Part shown: one piece after another, positions 60,392 through 64,000 of the stretch | How the letters are laid out: each line of letters starts with the position of its first letter | How positions within the stretch are numbered: position 1 is the stretch's first letter | Source of the DNA: WRGT01 sp964450405 | GTDB taxonomy: Bacteria > Spirochaetota > UBA4802 > UBA5550 | NCBI GenBank assembly: GCA_964450405.1 | Contig: CAYVCQ010000004.1 | Span: 186,001 to 250,000, forward strand | DNA length: 64,000 nucleotides | Direction: 5' to 3' | The notes under the pieces: generated by a model | Told to the model about the DNA's origin: nothing | The model's input: only the letters and a program-made list of their open reading frames with translations | Database searches by the model: none | Position numbers and translations under genes: made by a program

Positions 60392-60760
60392 ATGGTTGTA
60401 AAAATATTATTGTGGATCAATATTTCACTCTTTATTCTACACGAAATGGATGCGGTTAAAACACGCGAATGGAAAATGCTGTTTTTAATTAATAGACTAA
60501 ACGATAATACAGGACATATAATTTTTACTGCACTCCATTTCGTTCTATTTATAATGATATTTTATTTTGTTGATTCATGTTTAATCGCTACATTTCTGGC
60601 TGTTTCAATTCTACTGATTATACACCAGTTTATGCATATTTTATTCCGTAAACATTCTGAGAATAGAATGAATAATCCATTTTCGCAAACATTGATTTTC
60701 CTGATGTTCGTCAACTCCACAGTCAGCCTTGTATATTATATTACAATTCTTAAAAATTAA
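60392..60760 (+). CDS. DUF6713-like small membrane protein
   Basis: A 122-residue protein with four predicted membrane helices. LFILHEMDAVKTREWKMLFL after the first helix matches the DUF6713 pattern (HE.DA....EWKM). The function is unknown. CGGAG lies before the ATG. Confidence 0.75.
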   Translation: MVVKILLWINISLFILHEMDAVKTREWKMLFLINRLNDNTGHIIFTALHFVLFIMIFYFVDSCLIATFLAVSILLIIHQFMHILFRKHSENRMNNPFSQTLIFLMFVNSTVSLVYYITILKN

Positions 60761-60854
60761 TGTAAAAACAGGTGATATCGGTAAATGTGCCAAAATGATG
60801 TTGACAGTAAGTTAAAAAAAAAATCATTCAGATGATATATAAGAGGATACTTAA

Positions 60855-62867
60855 ATGAGCGTAAGAGATTACATTAACAATTCAAAAATTTCAAATAAAC
60901 TGGCAGCTTTAGCGATCGGGATAATTCTTACATTCCTGATTGTTGCTTCGATCAGTATGATGGTAATTATAAAAGGCGTGCTGGGTGATTATATAAATGA
61001 CGAAATAAAAGCAAAGTCTGAGGTTCTTTCACAGAATGTTGATTTGCTGAAGCAGCGATCATTATCTGCAACTGAATGGTTTGGTTCATCCGCCAGAATG
61101 ATAACTGCTTTAAAAACCGGTAATAGAAATGCTGCTATAGAATTAGGTAAGCTCGCCATGAGTTCAATGGGATTTGATTATCTTGTCATTTCGGATAATG
61201 AAGGAAAAGTTTTTATTAGAGCTCATTCTCCGGAAAAATTTGGTGACAGTATATTAAATCAGGTTGGTATTCAAAAAGCTATCAAAGGTGAAAGAAGTGT
61301 TGGTATAGAAGAAGGTGCAGTAGTAAAATTTTCAATCAGAGCATGTGCTCCGGTGAAAGACGGGAATAAAATTATAGGTACCGTTTCATTGGGATATGTT
61401 TTAAGCAGTAACGGATTCCCTGATGAACAGAAAAGATTGCTGGGGTGTGATGTAACTGTTTTCTTTAAAGATGAAAGAATTGCAACTTCACTGATTCAGG
61501 ATGGAAAAAGACTAACCGGGACAAAAATGGAACACCCTGTAATTCTGGATACAGTTTTAAAACAGGGTAAAAATTATTACGGGAATGCCACGATTCTTAA
61601 ACGAATGTACCACACGGCATATCTTCCATTAAAAGATGTAAACAATAATATTTCCGGCATGCTGTTTATTGGTAAAGACGCCGGAGTAATAAATAATCTT
61701 ATTTTTAAACTCTTTATCTATCAGAATACAATACTAATCGTGATGGGTGTATTTTTTATAATTTTATTTTACTCTATTATTAAAAAAATTCTGATAACAA
61801 GACTTAAAAATGTAACGGCAAGATTAAAGGATATTGCAGAGGGTGAAGGAGATCTTACAGTTTCACTAGATGTAGTATACAACGATGAACTTGGGGAACT
61901 CTCAAACAATTTTAATATTTTTGTAAAAAAAATACGTGATGTAATAACAGATATAAAGAAAATTTCCGCAGAACTATCCGGAATGTCCACACAGCTGTCA
62001 TCGACAACTATAGGTTTTTCTGAAACTGCGCAGAACCAGGCATCTTCAGTTGAAGAGGTAAATGCTACAACCGAGGAATTATCCGCAGGTATGGAATTTA
62101 TTTCGGATAAAACCAAGATTCAGCATGATAATCTATCAACTATGGTTGAAAAAATGAACGATCTTTCTACTCTCATAAACAACATGGGAGCAAAGGTAAC
62201 TGAATCGCACAAACTTGCAGACTCGATGTCTGATAATGCACGAAAGGGTGAGAAATCCATCAGCACAATGAACACCAGTATGAATATGATCAACGAGAGT
62301 TCGTCGAAGGTAAGCAGTATTATTCAGATCATCAATGATATTTCTGACAAAATCAATCTTCTGTCGCTGAATGCGGCAATTGAATCTGCAAGGGCCGGAG
62401 AAGCAGGAAGAGGTTTTGCCGTTGTTGCAGATGAAATATCAAAGCTCGCTGATGAAACTGCAGGAAGTATTAAAGAGATAGATAAACTTATTAAACTGAA
62501 CAATTCGGAAATAACAAAGGGTCTTGAGATTTCCGATGAAACAAGTCGCATAATCGGAAGTATAATCAGCGGTGTTGAATCTGTTACTTTGATGATGAAT
62601 TCTCTTACAGGTTTTATGGAGAATCAGCTTGAGGCCAGAGATAGAATGAACGCTGTCGCAGAAGTTGTAAAATCTAAAACTGATGAAATAAAAAATGCCA
62701 CATCGGAACATCTTATATCAACGGAAGAGATTGTAAAAGCAACTTCAGCAATTAATGAAATGACACAGTCAATCGCTGCAGGTGCAGAGGAGATGGCATC
62801 CATGTCCGAGGAGATTTCCGGGATGGCAGATACGCTTAAAAATAGAGTTGACTTTTTCAAAGTTTAA
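60855..62867 (+). CDS. Methyl-accepting chemotaxis protein with Cache-type sensor
   Basis: A 670-residue chemoreceptor. A membrane helix at ~18-38 and another at ~287-310 bracket an extracytoplasmic Cache-type sensor (YLVISDNEGKVFIRAHSPEK). A HAMP domain follows (RLKDIAEGEGDLTVSLD), then a long coiled-coil signalling domain with the hairpin tip DKINLLSLNAAIESARAGEA, GRGFAVVADEI. AGAGGA lies before the ATG. It signals to CheA; the ligand is unknown, though Cache domains often sense small organic acids. Confidence 0.94.
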   Translation: MSVRDYINNSKISNKLAALAIGIILTFLIVASISMMVIIKGVLGDYINDEIKAKSEVLSQNVDLLKQRSLSATEWFGSSARMITALKTGNRNAAIELGKLAMSSMGFDYLVISDNEGKVFIRAHSPEKFGDSILNQVGIQKAIKGERSVGIEEGAVVKFSIRACAPVKDGNKIIGTVSLGYVLSSNGFPDEQKRLLGCDVTVFFKDERIATSLIQDGKRLTGTKMEHPVILDTVLKQGKNYYGNATILKRMYHTAYLPLKDVNNNISGMLFIGKDAGVINNLIFKLFIYQNTILIVMGVFFIILFYSIIKKILITRLKNVTARLKDIAEGEGDLTVSLDVVYNDELGELSNNFNIFVKKIRDVITDIKKISAELSGMSTQLSSTTIGFSETAQNQASSVEEVNATTEELSAGMEFISDKTKIQHDNLSTMVEKMNDLSTLINNMGAKVTESHKLADSMSDNARKGEKSISTMNTSMNMINESSSKVSSIIQIINDISDKINLLSLNAAIESARAGEAGRGFAVVADEISKLADETAGSIKEIDKLIKLNNSEITKGLEISDETSRIIGSIISGVESVTLMMNSLTGFMENQLEARDRMNAVAEVVKSKTDEIKNATSEHLISTEEIVKATSAINEMTQSIAAGAEEMASMSEEISGMADTLKNRVDFFKV

Positions 62868-62956
62868 ACTCACTTTATCGACGGTTTTATTTTCAAAATG
62901 GATAGCTTTTAAGCTATCCATTTCTGTTTAAATTCCCACTCGGGTCATGAGGTTTT

Positions 62957-64000
62957 ATGAAAGGACTATCCTATCTTACACTTTTATTTATTACACTTCT
63001 AATGATTACTTCCGAACTTCAGGCGCAGCAAAACCCGACAGGTATAAACTGGAAAAGTATCGATACAGGCACCTACGAAATTATATTCCCCGATGAACTT
63101 GAACCGCTTGGTCAGAGAGTTGCCAATCTAATGAAACATTACGAAAAATATAATTACTCCAGTATAAAAACAAAACCACGACGGATCCCGATAGTTCTTA
63201 TTAACAATTTTGCCGAGCCGAATGGATTTGTATCCTACGCTCCATTCTATTCACACTGGTTTACAACACCGGCTGCCTTTGACTCAATTGAATGGTTTAA
63301 GGGACTTGCGATTCATGAAGGTCGTCATATGGTTCAGCAGAATAAGCTTAAGGATGGAATTGGTAAAAAATTCTATAGGGCAATTGCAGGAGATTACGGC
63401 ACAGCCCTCTTTTCACTTTTTTTTATTCCTGTATGGTTTCCTGAAGGTGATTCTGTTGTAATGGAAACAGCTCTTACAAAGGGCGGACGAGGCCGTTTAC
63501 CTTCTTTTGATTTATTCCAGAGAGGAGCGGAACTCTCCGGTGAAAGAGAATCATACTATGAATCATATATAGGTTCATATGATTCGCTATCTCCTTACCC
63601 GGATCATTACAGACTTGGATACATTCTATGTTCGTATATACGTAAACACTACGGAAAGGAGGTCTGGGACAGAGTTCTTACAAATACAGGTCGTTTTATT
63701 ATAGCTCCCTCATTCAACTGGTCTCTTGAAATTGAAACCGGAAAATCAATCAGGGAACTATATACCGCAGCTCTGAATGAATACCGCACTTTATGGGAAA
63801 ATCAGAGAAACGAACTTAAAATAACAGATGTAGAAATCCTGACTCCTGAGAAGAAAAAAGTCTGGAAGAATCTGCCATCGTTTAACCTGCGTCTGAATTT
63901 TGATGTTCCATATCTTCCGAATCTTGCATTTTCAGCAAAAGCTAATAAGCCGCAGTGGGAGAGTTTTCTTTTCCCGTCCGTCTCTGATGATGGTACCCTT
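62957..64000 (+). CDS. Exported putative zinc metallopeptidase, 3' end outside window
   Basis: At least 348 residues are visible, running off the right edge. A signal peptide (LSYLTLLFITLLMITSELQA) precedes a region with AIHEGRHMVQQ, an HExxH-like zinc motif (HEGRH), and VWFPEGDSVVMET, which may supply the third ligand (Glu). This layout recalls gluzincin-type peptidases fused to beta-propellers in related bacteria; a propeller may follow outside the window. GAGG lies 5 bases before the ATG. Confidence 0.75.
   Translation, partial: MKGLSYLTLLFITLLMITSELQAQQNPTGINWKSIDTGTYEIIFPDELEPLGQRVANLMKHYEKYNYSSIKTKPRRIPIVLINNFAEPNGFVSYAPFYSHWFTTPAAFDSIEWFKGLAIHEGRHMVQQNKLKDGIGKKFYRAIAGDYGTALFSLFFIPVWFPEGDSVVMETALTKGGRGRLPSFDLFQRGAELSGERESYYESYIGSYDSLSPYPDHYRLGYILCSYIRKHYGKEVWDRVLTNTGRFIIAPSFNWSLEIETGKSIRELYTAALNEYRTLWENQRNELKITDVEILTPEKKKVWKNLPSFNLRLNFDVPYLPNLAFSAKANKPQWESFLFPSVSDDGTL

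Overview
The window is AT-rich DNA from a bacterial chromosome with about 60 protein genes, five tRNA genes and no rRNA, prophage, insertion sequence or CRISPR array. The host looks like a free-living anaerobe or microaerophile, most plausibly a Spirochaetota member. The reasons are the response-regulator style at the left edge, a 7TM-DISM/histidine kinase/receiver/SpoIIE fusion, the tig-clpP-clpX-lon cluster, the mix of anaerobic oxygen-defence genes, and many lipoprotein-type secreted hydrolases. This placement comes from gene content alone. Both ends cut through genes.

Layout. 1-8063: a partial receiver/PAS protein, then an oxygen and redox island holding flavodiiron protein, rubredoxin, cytochrome bd (cydAB), superoxide reductase, a mini winged-helix protein, a HesB/IscA-like selenoprotein with an in-frame TGA, and a CoA-disulfide-reductase-like enzyme. 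8269-14510: serine acetyltransferase, a nucleoside-gate membrane protein, the ammonia-forming nitrite reductase pair nrfH-nrfA, an orphan ParA, a hotdog thioesterase and a small membrane protein. 15062-21447: a coiled-coil protein, RNase R, argC, ptsI and a methyltransferase. 21527-27866: the proteostasis cluster tig-clpP-clpX-lon behind tRNA-Leu and tRNA-Gly. 28071-41025: a pseudouridine synthase, a 57-residue small protein, a 1109-residue hybrid sensor, an ECF sigma factor with a His-rich membrane partner, an acyl-CoA ligase, a Tat/lipoprotein nitroreductase, a DUF362 ferredoxin protein, a frame-disrupted beta-propeller gene and a GH10 xylanase.

41284-54759: a DNase I-like protein, sbcCD, an M28 peptidase, a STAS protein, HD-GYP and CBS proteins, a NYN-like protein, YaiI/YwbE-like proteins, selD (itself a selenoprotein) directly behind a LysR regulator, and a ferredoxin-nitroreductase fusion. 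55179-56485: tRNA-Pro, tRNA-Arg and tRNA-His, followed by a toxin-antitoxin pair lying between tRNA-His and a degraded second copy of its 3' end and terminator. 56605-64000: small membrane proteins, an acyltransferase, a lipase, a chemoreceptor and a partial metallopeptidase.

How it fits together. The left island should let an anaerobe reduce O2 to water (flavodiiron protein fed by rubredoxin; cytochrome bd at the membrane) and superoxide to peroxide. Two UGA-Sec genes lie about 46 kb apart, each with a hairpin at bacterial-SECIS distance, and one of them makes the selenium donor. The organism therefore very likely decodes UGA as selenocysteine, although selA, selB and selC are not in view. 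Several families of short inverted repeats (CCACAGAGG, TGTCACCCTGAGC, TGTCATTCCCGCG and GTCACTGCGAGG types) sit in intergenic gaps.
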